A DNA stretch of 64,000 nucleotides, from assembly GCF_025352015.1 (NCBI RefSeq), contig NZ_JANXUG010000012.1, positions 49,164 to 113,163 of the forward strand, given 5' to 3'. The position numbers and the translations under genes were made by a program. Every line of letters begins with the position of its first letter. The first letter of the stretch is position 1. This stretch comes from Flavobacterium sp. Its GTDB lineage: Bacteria > Bacteroidota > Bacteroidia > Flavobacteriales > Flavobacteriaceae. Under the pieces are notes generated by a model. That model searched no databases. It had not been told where the DNA came from and saw only the letters and a list, made by a program, of their open reading frames with translations. This document shows, piece by piece, positions 1 through 7,737 of the stretch.

Positions 1-208
1 TTTTAATGGCATGAAGTATAAAAATAAAAACCCAAACAGTAACTACCCATTTCCACCAAGAGGTATCAGGATAAAAGGACAACCATTTATTAGCAACAAA
101 TAAGAAAACACTACCTAAACAGAGCAATACAAAATGATAGTACAAACGTTTTTTTTGTTTGATTCTGCTTTTTGCATATTCATATAATTCATATTTTTCA
201 GATTCCAT
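1..208 (-). CDS. 2TM domain protein, 3' end outside window
   Basis: The reading frame starts at an ATG at 208 and runs leftward off the window, giving 69 codons. The N-terminus (MESEKYELYEYAKSRIKQ) is followed by basic residues and a first hydrophobic helix (YYHFVLLCLGSVFLFVA), then a Trp-rich turn (SWWKWV) and a second hydrophobic helix (TVWVFIFILHAI). This is the pattern of the 2TM domain family, small inner-membrane proteins of Bacteroidota often found beside LytTR regulators. The partner genes, if any, lie outside the window. Molecular function is unknown. Confidence 0.7.
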   Translation of the reverse strand, partial: MESEKYELYEYAKSRIKQKKRLYYHFVLLCLGSVFLFVANKWLSFYPDTSWWKWVVTVWVFIFILHAIK

Positions 209-279
209 AGTGTCAAATTAATGCATTAAAGGTAGAATTTATTTTTAAAATGTAGAAATCTCATTTAAAGATAATGTAG

Positions 280-297
280 TAAGAAAACGTTTTCTTA
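280..297. promoter_or_regulatory. 18-bp perfect palindrome, possible operator
   Basis: TAAGAAAACGTTTTCTTA is a perfect inverted repeat with no spacer. It sits in the divergent gap between the 2TM gene (start 208, leftward) and the glycogen-binding-like gene (start 446, rightward). The central AACGTT with flanking A/T runs resembles LacI-family operators, but no regulator of that family is visible here. The binding protein is unknown. Confidence 0.45.
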
Positions 298-445
298 GTC
301 ACAGATGTAAAATTAAAAGTACTTAAAAATAAATATCTTCTCTAAAATTGGCTTTCTTTTTAGTAATATCCTAAAAGTGATGAGCGGTGTAAAACATATA
401 AAACTTATGCGTTACTTTGCGCAGTAATCTATAAATGAATTAGTT

Positions 446-742
446 ATGGCTATTAAAAAACAAGTTATAAAAACAAAACCAGTTGTTAAAGTTACCTTTT
501 CTATCGAAGCAAAAGGAGCAAATACCGCTGCAGTAGTTGGTGATTTCAATAATTGGAATCCAGCAGAAGGCGAATTATTAAAACTAAAAACGGGAACTTT
601 CAAAGCTACTTTTGATTTACCAAAAGACAATTCTTTTGAGTTCAAATATTTAGTTGATGGAAATTACCTTAACGATCCAGAAGCAGATAGTTTTGCTTAT
701 AATGAATTTGCTGGAGCAGAAAATAGTGTTTTGGCACTATAA
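446..742 (+). CDS. Isoamylase early-set (CBM48/AMPK-beta-like) small protein
   Basis: This 98-residue protein is almost entirely one E-set/CBM48-like domain. After a basic N-terminus it has VTFSIEA, AAVVGDFNNWNP, FKATFDLPK and FEFKYLVDG, the classic strand pattern of glycogen-binding domains (GDFNxWxP, then FxYxVDGxW). Stand-alone copies of this domain are common in flavobacteria and have no settled role; binding of alpha-glucans is an inference from the family. There is no signal peptide, so it should be cytosolic. A promoter-like TTACTTTG lies at 412-419, one base off the consensus. The gene is monocistronic, with a terminator directly downstream. Confidence 0.8.
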   Translation: MAIKKQVIKTKPVVKVTFSIEAKGANTAAVVGDFNNWNPAEGELLKLKTGTFKATFDLPKDNSFEFKYLVDGNYLNDPEADSFAYNEFAGAENSVLAL

Positions 743-765
743 TTCTACTCTTTGGCTTAAAATTT

Positions 766-797
766 AATCCGCTTTACAGCGGATTTTTTTTGTTTTT
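766..797 (+). terminator. Rho-independent terminator
   Basis: AATCCGC (766-772) and GCGGATT (779-785) form a 7-bp stem with a 6-base loop followed by a long T run. It ends the glycogen-binding-like gene. Confidence 0.85.
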
Positions 798-933
798 TTA
801 TGTTCTAAATCATCAGTATAGACTACAAAACACAAATAAATAGAGTAGAAAACGATTTCAGCATTAGAAAATACTTAAACACTGTAATCGCTTATTTAAG
901 GTTTGTTTCTGTAGAAGTATAATGCTCATATTA

Positions 934-2130
934 TTATTCACTTTCATCGAACATAATTTCCTCTGAACTTCCAATTTTGTATAATGGTTTCTCAATAGGT
1001 AATGTAAAATAAAAAGACGAGCCCTCACCTTCAATGCTCTCAACCCATATTTCGCCTCCATTTTTTTCTAAAAATCCTTTTACCAATAACAATCCGATGC
1101 CTGCACCTTTATCTTTTTTTCTAGTTTCTGAAAGTGTTTTCATTTGAGGCGTAAAAAGTCTTTGCATAATATCTTTCGACATTCCCACACCAGTATCCTT
1201 TACTAGAACAATAATTTTGTTTTCTGTGCTTTTTGCTGTAACCGAAATAGTCCCTCCTTTTTCGGTATGTTTTATGGCATTAGAAACGATATTTTGTATG
1301 ATAGAGATCAACATTTTACCATCCGCAAAAACAGAGGTATTGTCTTCAATTTCGTGATGCAGATTTATAGTGTTTATTTGAGCAGTTTCGTTTAAAGTTT
1401 CAAATACTTTATCAATATATTCGGTTAGTTTTATTTTTTTGGGAGAAAAGGTATCTGATGCATATTTAATTCGAGCCCATTCTACTAAATAATCTAACAT
1501 ATTTAATTCTTCTGTAGATGCTTTATAAAGTAAGTCGAGCATTTTCTGTACAGCATCTGGTTCCATTTTATAGAAATTTTCTTTTAAATACTTTGCGGTG
1601 CTGATAATACCCGATAGCGGACTTCTTAAATCATGTGAGAGAATTGCCAAAACACTTTCTTTGTGAGTATTTAGCTCTTCTAAATCCCTGATGTATTTTT
1701 TTATAGCATCTTCAGATTGTTTTCTTTCTGTTAAATCTCGTAAAATTTTAACATAACCCAATAGCTCTCCTTCAAAACCGATAAGTGGAAAAACCAATCC
1801 ATAAGCATAAAAAAGACTTTTATCTTTAGCAATATGCCATCTATTATCAGTGGCTCTGCCTTCTTTTAAAGCAGTTTCTATTTCTTTTTTTGGGATACCG
1901 TTTTTTAGATCATCCTCTGTAAAAATTAAATGGAAAGATTGTCCAATAACTTCCTCGGTCTCGTAACCAAATATTTTTGTTGAACCTGAACTCCAACTAT
2001 TGATGATAAATTCGTTGTTTAATGTAAAAATCGAATAGTCTTGTAAGCTGTCAATTATTTGGCTATAAAATTCAGCGGTAGGGATATATTTATTTTTGAG
2101 AATTTTAAGATTGTCTTGCTTGTTTTCCAT
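934..2130 (-). CDS. Cytosolic PAS-domain sensor histidine kinase
   Basis: This is a 398-residue kinase. A PAS domain covers roughly residues 20-130 (IINSWSSGSTKIFGY, then a PAC-like end GYVKILRDLTERKQSE). A short coiled linker leads to the HisKA domain with the H-box LSHDLRSPLSG, phospho-acceptor His166. The HATPase_c domain has the N-box (IIQNIVSNAIKHTEKGG), G1 (VKDTGVGM) and G2 (KGAGIGLLLVKGF). No membrane segment is visible, so it should sense a cytosolic signal. No response regulator is adjacent, making it an orphan kinase. A good promoter lies about 100 bases upstream. Confidence 0.92.
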   Translation of the reverse strand: MENKQDNLKILKNKYIPTAEFYSQIIDSLQDYSIFTLNNEFIINSWSSGSTKIFGYETEEVIGQSFHLIFTEDDLKNGIPKKEIETALKEGRATDNRWHIAKDKSLFYAYGLVFPLIGFEGELLGYVKILRDLTERKQSEDAIKKYIRDLEELNTHKESVLAILSHDLRSPLSGIISTAKYLKENFYKMEPDAVQKMLDLLYKASTEELNMLDYLVEWARIKYASDTFSPKKIKLTEYIDKVFETLNETAQINTINLHHEIEDNTSVFADGKMLISIIQNIVSNAIKHTEKGGTISVTAKSTENKIIVLVKDTGVGMSKDIMQRLFTPQMKTLSETRKKDKGAGIGLLLVKGFLEKNGGEIWVESIEGEGSSFYFTLPIEKPLYKIGSSEEIMFDESE

Positions 2131-2230
2131 TTAATTTGTTTTACTAATTATTGTATACTCTTTGACGGCATTGTTAAAAAAAGTTCCACAGTTTAAAGCT
2201 CTGATAATTTATTATTCGTTATTTGTAATC

Positions 2231-2263
2231 CAAAAGTATTTTTCATTCTCCTACTTTGTACAA
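2231..2263 (-). promoter_or_regulatory. Promoter of the PAS histidine kinase
   Basis: Read on the minus strand this is TTG, 22 bases, then TACTTTTG, a full match to the Bacteroidota -7 element TAnnTTTG. It predicts a leader of about 95 bases before the kinase start. Confidence 0.6.
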
Positions 2264-2324
2264 TTTCTGAATTCTTATGCCAATCATTATTTTTTTTTAA
2301 AATGCACTCGAATTAAGCAGTCAC

Positions 2325-3089
2325 TTATTTTCTTTTAACGTATATGAGTTTAATGTTGTTTTTGCCGCTATCGCGTTCGTCAATTTCAAAACGGTCAATG
2401 TTTTTAATAAGTCCAAGTAATTTTGGGAAACCATAATTTCTGGAATCAAAATCAGGTTTCTTTTTGAGCATTAAATTTCCAAGTTCACCCAGAAATGCCC
2501 AGCCGTTTTCATCTTCTATATCAGCGATGGAATCCGCAAAAAGCTTGATTATTTTTGGATCTATTTGACTAATTGGATTGCTAGATGATGTTTTAGTATT
2601 TTTGGAAACTTTTTTATTGTTGGTTTCGACAACTAATTCGGTATCTGGTTTTTTTAAAATTTCAATATAGATGAATTTGTCACAAGCGGTTATAAATGGT
2701 GTTAAGGTTTTCTTTTCGCCAATGCCAATAACTTTCATACCGGCTTCTCGCAGACGCGTTGCCAATCGTGTAAAATCTGAATCGCTTGAAACAATGCAAA
2801 AACCATCTACTTTTCCAGTATAAAGGATATCCATCGCATCTATAATCAAAGCACTGTCGCTGGCATTTTTCCCGCTACTGTAACTGTATTGTTGAATTGG
2901 CGTAATGGCGTTTTCGAGTAAAACTTTTTTCCATCCGCTTACTGTTGGTTTTGTCCAATCGGCGTAAATTCGTTTGAATGTAGGAGTACCATATTTGGCA
3001 ATTTCCTCAAACATTTCTTTAACATTGGCATACGGAACGTTATCGGCATCAATTAATACGGCTAGTTTTAAATCATTTTTGATTTCCAT
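2325..3089 (-). CDS. NYN-domain nuclease-like protein with C-terminal OST-HTH/LOTUS domain
   Basis: This 254-residue protein has an N-terminal NYN (PIN-like, LabA/DUF88) domain. Acidic motifs are visible: AVLIDADNVPY, SDSALIIDAMD and IVSSDSDFTRLATRLREAG, matching the metal-binding Asp cluster of the family. A linker rich in Lys, Ser and Thr leads to an OST-HTH/LOTUS domain (about residues 180-254, with GWAFLGELGNLMLKKKPDFD and NYGFPKLLGLI), an RNA-binding fold. Together this suggests RNA binding and cleavage; the substrate is unknown. The frame extends upstream to a TTG, but the ATG at 3089 is preferred because it opens directly onto the conserved domain and sits about 40 bases below a promoter. 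Confidence 0.85.
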   Translation of the reverse strand: MEIKNDLKLAVLIDADNVPYANVKEMFEEIAKYGTPTFKRIYADWTKPTVSGWKKVLLENAITPIQQYSYSSGKNASDSALIIDAMDILYTGKVDGFCIVSSDSDFTRLATRLREAGMKVIGIGEKKTLTPFITACDKFIYIEILKKPDTELVVETNNKKVSKNTKTSSSNPISQIDPKIIKLFADSIADIEDENGWAFLGELGNLMLKKKPDFDSRNYGFPKLLGLIKNIDRFEIDERDSGKNNIKLIYVKRK

Positions 3090-3134
3090 AAGAGCAGTTT
3101 TATTTAGCAATTTAGTTTAAAAAAAACTATTCGT

Positions 3135-3142
3135 CAAAGGTA
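3135..3142 (-). promoter_or_regulatory. Promoter -7 element of the NYN-LOTUS gene
   Basis: On the minus strand this reads TACCTTTG, a full TAnnTTTG match. It lies between the NYN gene and the stop codon of the DUF2721 gene and predicts a leader of about 40 bases. Confidence 0.5.
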
Positions 3143-3147
3143 GCTTA

Positions 3148-3552
3148 TTATTTTTTATCTTCTGATTCTTTCAAATCGCTCAAATGCAACCGCAATGCCT
3201 TAACTGATATGCTTATTTCCCAAAACGATATTCCTAATGATATCAACAGTGTTAGTAAGCTCGCTCCAAAAAGATAAATTCCAATAGTTATTTGTTCTAA
3301 AAACAAACAAAACATGGCAAATACCGAAAGGAATAAGCACACCACACCAAATAGTTGCATGTATCTTATGAGCGATAATCGGAGGTTTAGATTGTTAATT
3401 TGTAGCAAAATCGTTTTTGTATGCACTTCATCGTAATGTTTTTTTAGATTACGGATGATTTGAGCAATAGTTAAAAAACGATTGGTATAGGCAAGCAAAA
3501 TCAATGATGTTGCCGAAAAGAGAAGCGCTGGGGTTTCTATATGTAAGGTCAT
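3148..3552 (-). CDS. DUF2721 family membrane protein
   Basis: This 134-residue protein starts MTLHIETPALLFSATSL, typical of DUF2721. It has an N-terminal hydrophobic segment, a central amphipathic and basic region (FLTIAQIIRNLKKHYDEV), and two more hydrophobic helices (FGVVCLFLSVFAMFCLFL and IGIYLFGASLLTLLISLGISF). It is probably an inner-membrane protein. The family has no known biochemical role. It lies between htpG and the NYN gene on the same strand, but a terminator separates it from htpG. Confidence 0.8.
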   Translation of the reverse strand: MTLHIETPALLFSATSLILLAYTNRFLTIAQIIRNLKKHYDEVHTKTILLQINNLNLRLSLIRYMQLFGVVCLFLSVFAMFCLFLEQITIGIYLFGASLLTLLISLGISFWEISISVKALRLHLSDLKESEDKK

Positions 3553-3596
3553 GGAAATTACTATTACAAAGTGCGAAGGTGGGAAATAAGTACAAT

Positions 3597-3633
3597 AAAA
3601 AACCCTGCCAAAGCTTTAAACTCGTACAGGGTT
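3597..3633 (-). terminator. Terminator of htpG
   Basis: On the minus strand AACCCTG (3633-3627) pairs with CAGGGTT (3607-3601), followed by TTTTTT. It sits 20-56 bases past the htpG stop codon. Confidence 0.75.
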
Positions 3634-3652
3634 AAATTTGCAAAATTCACTT

Positions 3653-5554
3653 TTATTTTATAAGCTCAAAACTACGCTTAACAAAAGCAGTTAACGCTTC
3701 ACCTTTCAATAATCCTTGTGAAATTTTTGCCAAATCTAAAGCTTGTTTTACCAATTCTTCTTGAGCGGTTTTGTCAGATGTATTTAAAATGGTGGTTGCC
3801 AAATCAGAATTGGTGTTAACAACCAAGTTGTACATTTCTGGAAAATTGCCCATTCCAAACATTCCGCCACCGCCACTTTGACTCATTTCTTTCATTCGTC
3901 TCATGAATTCAGGTTGCGTAATTATAAATGGTGCGGCCGCACTATCCATAGGTTCTAACTGCACTGAATAATTAGACTTTGGCACAATTTCTTCTAAAAC
4001 GGTTTTCAATTGAGTTGACTCATCGTCAGATAGTTTAGAAATTTGTGTTTCTTCTTTTTGAATGAGTTTATCAATATGGTCTGAATCAACTCTAACAAAA
4101 GTTAGATTTTCATTATCTGCTTCTAATTTTTGAATTAAATGCGAAACAATAGGAGAGTCAAGCAAGATAATTTCATATCCTTTTTCTTTGGCGATTTCAA
4201 TATAACCGTGTTGTGCATCTTTGTTTGAGGCATACAAAACAACTAACTTTCCGTTTTTATCGGTTTGGTTTGCTTTGATAGTTTCTTTAAGTTCGGTCAA
4301 TGTATAATATTTGTCATCCACCGTTGGATATAAAACAAAATCGCCTGCTTTTTCATAGAATTTTGGTTCAGAAAGCATACCATATTCTAAAACGATTTTG
4401 ATATCGTTCCATTTTTTTTCAAAGTCTTCACGATTTTCAGAAAACAATGATTTCATTTTATCGGCTACTTTACGAGTAATATAATTGGCAATTTTTTTCA
4501 CGTTTCCATCAGCTTGCAAGTACGAACGCGAGACGTTCAAGGGTATGTCTGGCGAATCGATGACACCTTTTAACATGCCAAGAAATTCAGGAACAATTCC
4601 TTCAACATTATCAGTTACATAGACTTGATTTTGATATAACTGAATTTTGTCTTTTTGCAATTGCAAATCGGCAGACATTTTAGGGAAATACAAAATTCCA
4701 GTCAAATTAAACGGATAATCTACATTCAAATGAATGTTAAATAATGGTTCTTCAAACTGCATAGGGTACAGTTCGCGGTAAAATTTTTTGTAATCTTCAT
4801 CGGTTAAATCTGCTGGTTGTTTTGTCCAAGCAGGATTTGGGTTATTAATGATATTATCTACTTCTACTTCAGTAAAGATTTTGTCTTTATCTTCTTCGGC
4901 AACACTTTCACCTTTTTTTTGTTCAATTTTTTCTTTGCGAGTACCAAATTTAATTGGCACTGGCATAAACTTGTTATACTTGGTTAATAACTCTCTAATT
5001 TTGAATTCTTCTAGAAATTCAAGAGAATCTTCTGCAATATGAAGAATAATTTCTGTTCCTCTTGTGGTTTTATCATGCGGTTCCAATGTAAATGATGGGC
5101 TTCCATCACAAATCCAATGTGCGGCTGGCTCATCTTTGTAAGATTTGGTAATAATCTCCACTTTTTCTGCAACCATAAATGCCGAATAAAAACCGAGTCC
5201 AAAGTGACCAATAATGCCGGAATCTTTGGCAGAGTCTTTATACTTTTCTAAAAATTCTTCAGCACCAGAAAACGCAACTTGATTGATGTACTTTTCAACT
5301 TCTTCGCTAGTCATGCCTAATCCTTGGTCAGTAAGGTGCAATTTTTTGCCTTCTTTGTCTATTTTAACCTCAATAATTGGATTACCATATTCTACTTTGG
5401 CTTCTCCAATGCTGGTTAAATGTTTCAATTTTAGCGTTGCATCAGTAGCGTTGGATACCAATTCGCGCAAGAAAATTTCGTGGTCGCTGTATAAAAACTT
5501 CTTAATAAGTGGAAAGATGTTTTCTACTGATACATTAATTTTTCCTGTTGTCAT
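3653..5554 (-). CDS. htpG: Molecular chaperone HtpG (Hsp90)
   Basis: This is a 633-residue Hsp90 homologue, the usual bacterial length. The N-terminal GHKL ATPase domain shows ELVSNATDA, LTDQGLGMT and GHFGLGFYSAFMVA (ATP lid and G motifs). The middle domain has LNVSRSYLQ with the conserved Arg that contacts the ATP gamma-phosphate. A C-terminal dimerisation domain follows and has no MEEVD tail, as expected in bacteria. A Gly-rich loop (SGGGGMFGMGNFP) lies near the C-terminus. The frame can be extended eight codons upstream, but the ATG at 5554 (MTTGKINVSVENIF) matches the family start. It has its own promoter and terminator and a small hairpin in its leader. Confidence 0.97.
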   Translation of the reverse strand: MTTGKINVSVENIFPLIKKFLYSDHEIFLRELVSNATDATLKLKHLTSIGEAKVEYGNPIIEVKIDKEGKKLHLTDQGLGMTSEEVEKYINQVAFSGAEEFLEKYKDSAKDSGIIGHFGLGFYSAFMVAEKVEIITKSYKDEPAAHWICDGSPSFTLEPHDKTTRGTEIILHIAEDSLEFLEEFKIRELLTKYNKFMPVPIKFGTRKEKIEQKKGESVAEEDKDKIFTEVEVDNIINNPNPAWTKQPADLTDEDYKKFYRELYPMQFEEPLFNIHLNVDYPFNLTGILYFPKMSADLQLQKDKIQLYQNQVYVTDNVEGIVPEFLGMLKGVIDSPDIPLNVSRSYLQADGNVKKIANYITRKVADKMKSLFSENREDFEKKWNDIKIVLEYGMLSEPKFYEKAGDFVLYPTVDDKYYTLTELKETIKANQTDKNGKLVVLYASNKDAQHGYIEIAKEKGYEIILLDSPIVSHLIQKLEADNENLTFVRVDSDHIDKLIQKEETQISKLSDDESTQLKTVLEEIVPKSNYSVQLEPMDSAAAPFIITQPEFMRRMKEMSQSGGGGMFGMGNFPEMYNLVVNTNSDLATTILNTSDKTAQEELVKQALDLAKISQGLLKGEALTAFVKRSFELIK

Positions 5555-5569
5555 ATTTATTATTTTTAA

Positions 5570-5590
5570 GCCTGCCAACTGACAGGTGGA
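5570..5590 (-). promoter_or_regulatory. Imperfect palindrome / hairpin in the htpG leader
   Basis: In the mRNA sense CCTGTCAGTTGGCAGG can fold into a 6-bp stem (one G-U pair) with a 4-base loop. It lies about 16 bases upstream of the htpG ATG and downstream of the predicted transcription start. It could be an operator or an RNA element; this is inference. Confidence 0.35.
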
Positions 5591-5614
5591 TTAATTCATT
5601 TTTAATCGACATCT

Positions 5615-5647
5615 CAAAACTAATACCAATATTTTCATTTATGACAA
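5615..5647 (-). promoter_or_regulatory. htpG: Promoter of htpG
   Basis: On the minus strand this reads TTG, 22 bases, TAGTTTTG, matching the Bacteroidota housekeeping promoter. The predicted transcription start is near 5608, giving a leader of about 55 bases. Confidence 0.6.
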
Positions 5648-5713
5648 ATTGACGTACAAATAACTCTTTGTAAATTTTGTGTTATTATGTAAATGACAAA
5701 TAAAAAATGAGCG

Positions 5714-5721
5714 TATATTTG
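5714..5721 (+). promoter_or_regulatory. Promoter -7 element of the lipocalin/OmpA operon
   Basis: TATATTTG is a full TAnnTTTG match, 24 bases upstream of the lipocalin ATG. No clear -33 TTG is visible at normal spacing. Confidence 0.5.
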
Positions 5722-5744
5722 CATTATTTTTAAAAGTATAAATT

Positions 5745-6215
5745 ATGAAAAAAATTATTTTAGCAACTTTATTTTCGATTTTAATTTTCAGTTGCAAATC
5801 CAATTCTGCCACAAGTACAAAAGTGGACACAAGAACAGAAAGTGGAATAAAGGGAAACTGGACCATTTCTGCGGTTACGTATCCTGGTTCAGATGTAATC
5901 AAAGCTACTTCATTTGACTTGGCTGATTCCAAATGTTTTGTTGGGAGTACTTGGAAATTTGTAGCTAACAATAACAAAGGCAACTTCACAATAAACAGTC
6001 CAAAATGTACTTCTTATAGTACGCCGATTACTTGGTTTATAAACAAAGATGGACAGTTTGTAATGAAAATTTTAGATGCAGCAAAAGCTAAAACAGTGAA
6101 GTCGGGTTATGTTTTGAACATAGCCAATCAAACAGATACTTCTTTTCAGCTTACAGAAAACGTGAATATAGCTGGAAAAATGATCGATGTAGTATATCAA
6201 TTTAATAAAAATTAA
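5745..6215 (+). CDS. Lipocalin-like lipoprotein
   Basis: This 156-residue protein has a lipoprotein signal peptide (MKKIILATLFSILIFSC, acylated Cys17). The mature part begins with Ser/Thr and then IKGNWTISAVTYPG, the G-x-W start typical of the lipocalin-like domain found in many flavobacterial lipoproteins, followed by alternating beta strands. Two Cys (SKCFVG and SPKCTS) could form a disulfide. It is probably anchored in the outer membrane facing the periplasm; ligand unknown. It precedes the OmpA-like gene by 13 bases, so the two form an operon. Confidence 0.75.
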   Translation: MKKIILATLFSILIFSCKSNSATSTKVDTRTESGIKGNWTISAVTYPGSDVIKATSFDLADSKCFVGSTWKFVANNNKGNFTINSPKCTSYSTPITWFINKDGQFVMKILDAAKAKTVKSGYVLNIANQTDTSFQLTENVNIAGKMIDVVYQFNKN

Positions 6216-6228
6216 AAATCAAATCAAT

Positions 6229-6924
6229 ATGAAAAATAAAATAATTATAGTTTTAGTCAGTCTTTTTCTTTCAGTTAATTTATTCACAAGTTGCGAAGCA
6301 GCAAAGAATACCAATAAAACACAACGAGGTGTAGCTATTGGTGCCGTTGGAGGTGCGCTTTTAGGTGGAATTTTAGGAAATAATATTGGAAAAGGTGGCA
6401 ATGGCGCGCTGGGCGCAGTACTGGGTGGTGTAATAGGCGGCGTTGCTGGTGGCGTTATTGGAAATAAAATGGACAAGCAAGCACGTGAAATTCAAACCGC
6501 TTTGCCTGGTGTTCAAGTTGAACGAGTTGGAGAAGGTATTAAATTGGTTTTGGGTGAAAATGCAGTACGTTTTGATACTAATAAATCAACTTTGACTGCC
6601 GCTGCAAAAGCTAATTTGGATAAGTTAGTTTCAGTTTTTAATCAATATCCTGACACTAATATCCAAATTTATGGCTACACCGATAATACGGGTTCAGCAG
6701 AATATAATCTAAAATTGTCTGATCAAAGAGCCGCATCTGTTAAAAGTTATTTATCAGGTAAAGGATTAGCTTCTTCACGATTTGTAACTACAGGTATTGG
6801 CGTAGCAGATCCAATTGCGACTAATGATTCGCCCGAAGGTAGAAGTCAAAACCGACGCGTTGAGTTTGCTATTACTGCAAATGATAAAATGGTTCAAGAC
6901 GCAAAAAAGCAAACAGAAAAATAA
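6229..6924 (+). CDS. OmpA-family lipoprotein with glycine zipper
   Basis: This 231-residue protein has a lipoprotein signal (LFTSC, Cys22). A long glycine-zipper segment covers residues about 33-80 (GAVGGALLGGILG, GGVIGGVAGGVIGNKM), which usually packs in or against a membrane. The C-terminal OmpA domain (about 105-222) has the peptidoglycan-binding signature YGYTDNTGSAEYNLKLS and NRRVEF, with the Asp and Arg that bind diaminopimelate. Its role is probably to link the outer membrane to the cell wall. It is co-transcribed with the lipocalin-like gene and followed by a strong terminator. Confidence 0.88.
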   Translation: MKNKIIIVLVSLFLSVNLFTSCEAAKNTNKTQRGVAIGAVGGALLGGILGNNIGKGGNGALGAVLGGVIGGVAGGVIGNKMDKQAREIQTALPGVQVERVGEGIKLVLGENAVRFDTNKSTLTAAAKANLDKLVSVFNQYPDTNIQIYGYTDNTGSAEYNLKLSDQRAASVKSYLSGKGLASSRFVTTGIGVADPIATNDSPEGRSQNRRVEFAITANDKMVQDAKKQTEK

Positions 6925-6944
6925 ATTATAGTTTAACGCAATTT

Positions 6945-6977
6945 AAAAGGCTGTCTTAACAAAGACAGCCTTTTTTT
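6945..6977 (+). terminator. Rho-independent terminator
   Basis: AAAAGGCTGTCTT (6945-6957) and AAGACAGCCTTTT (6962-6974) form a 13-bp stem with a 4-base loop and a T run. It ends the lipocalin/OmpA operon. Confidence 0.92.
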
Positions 6978-7065
6978 ATGAACTAAAATTTTAACAAAAT
7001 ATTTTGTTTAATATATATTGAAAATGATTAAACAGTTTGTAGTTTTGTACGGTAAAACAATTATC

Positions 7066-7737
7066 ATGGCAACATCTAAAAAAGCTTCTATAAAAAAAAA
7101 TTTAATTGATGATAATCAAATCATTTCAGACTATATGAATGATGTACTACTTCATAATCAAGAACCTAAAAATATATATATTTTTTGTAAAAATCACGAT
7201 TTTAATGAGAGCGATTTTTATTCTTTTTTTGGTTCTTTTGAGGCTTTAAAAAATGAAATTTGGGTTAAATTTTTTGACAATGCTTTGGTTATTATCGAAA
7301 AAGATACCGCATTTGAAAGTTACGCCGATAAAGATAAATTGCTCACTTTATATTTTACTCTTTTTGAAATAATGACTTTAAATAGGTCATACGTGCTATT
7401 CGCTCTGAAAAATAATAAAGAAGGAATCAAAAATTTAAAATATTTAAAACAGTTTAGAAACCGATTTAAAGAGTATATAACTGCGATTATTAGAGAATCT
7501 TCGACAAGTAGTAATGAAAAATTTTTGAAAGTTATCGAACCTGTTTTTTCCGAAGGTGCTTGGATTCAGTTTTTACTTTTGTTAAAATTTTGGAACCACG
7601 ATACGTCCAAAAATTTTGAAAAAACAGATATTTTAATTGAAAAATCCGTAAACACAGTTGTTGGATTGTTAGACACAAAACAATTGGAGAATTTGTTAGA
7701 TTTAGGAAAATTTCTTTGGAAAGAAAAAAGAAAATAA
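7066..7737 (+). CDS. TetR-like transcriptional regulator
   Basis: This protein is about 223 residues long. The N-terminus (IISDYMNDVLLHNQEPKNIYIFCKNHDFNESDFYSFFGSFEALKNEIW) follows the TetR plan: helix, then FxKxHxxxESxFYxxFxSxExLKxxxW, with the recognition helix around residues 38-48. The helical C-terminal part matches the TetR C-terminal domain seen in flavobacteria. TTG and ATG codons lie further upstream (7018 and 7024), but the ATG at 7066 gives the usual length. Its stop TAA overlaps the start of the AarF kinase (TAATG). The ligand and DNA target are unknown. Confidence 0.75.
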   Translation: MATSKKASIKKNLIDDNQIISDYMNDVLLHNQEPKNIYIFCKNHDFNESDFYSFFGSFEALKNEIWVKFFDNALVIIEKDTAFESYADKDKLLTLYFTLFEIMTLNRSYVLFALKNNKEGIKNLKYLKQFRNRFKEYITAIIRESSTSSNEKFLKVIEPVFSEGAWIQFLLLLKFWNHDTSKNFEKTDILIEKSVNTVVGLLDTKQLENLLDLGKFLWKEKRK

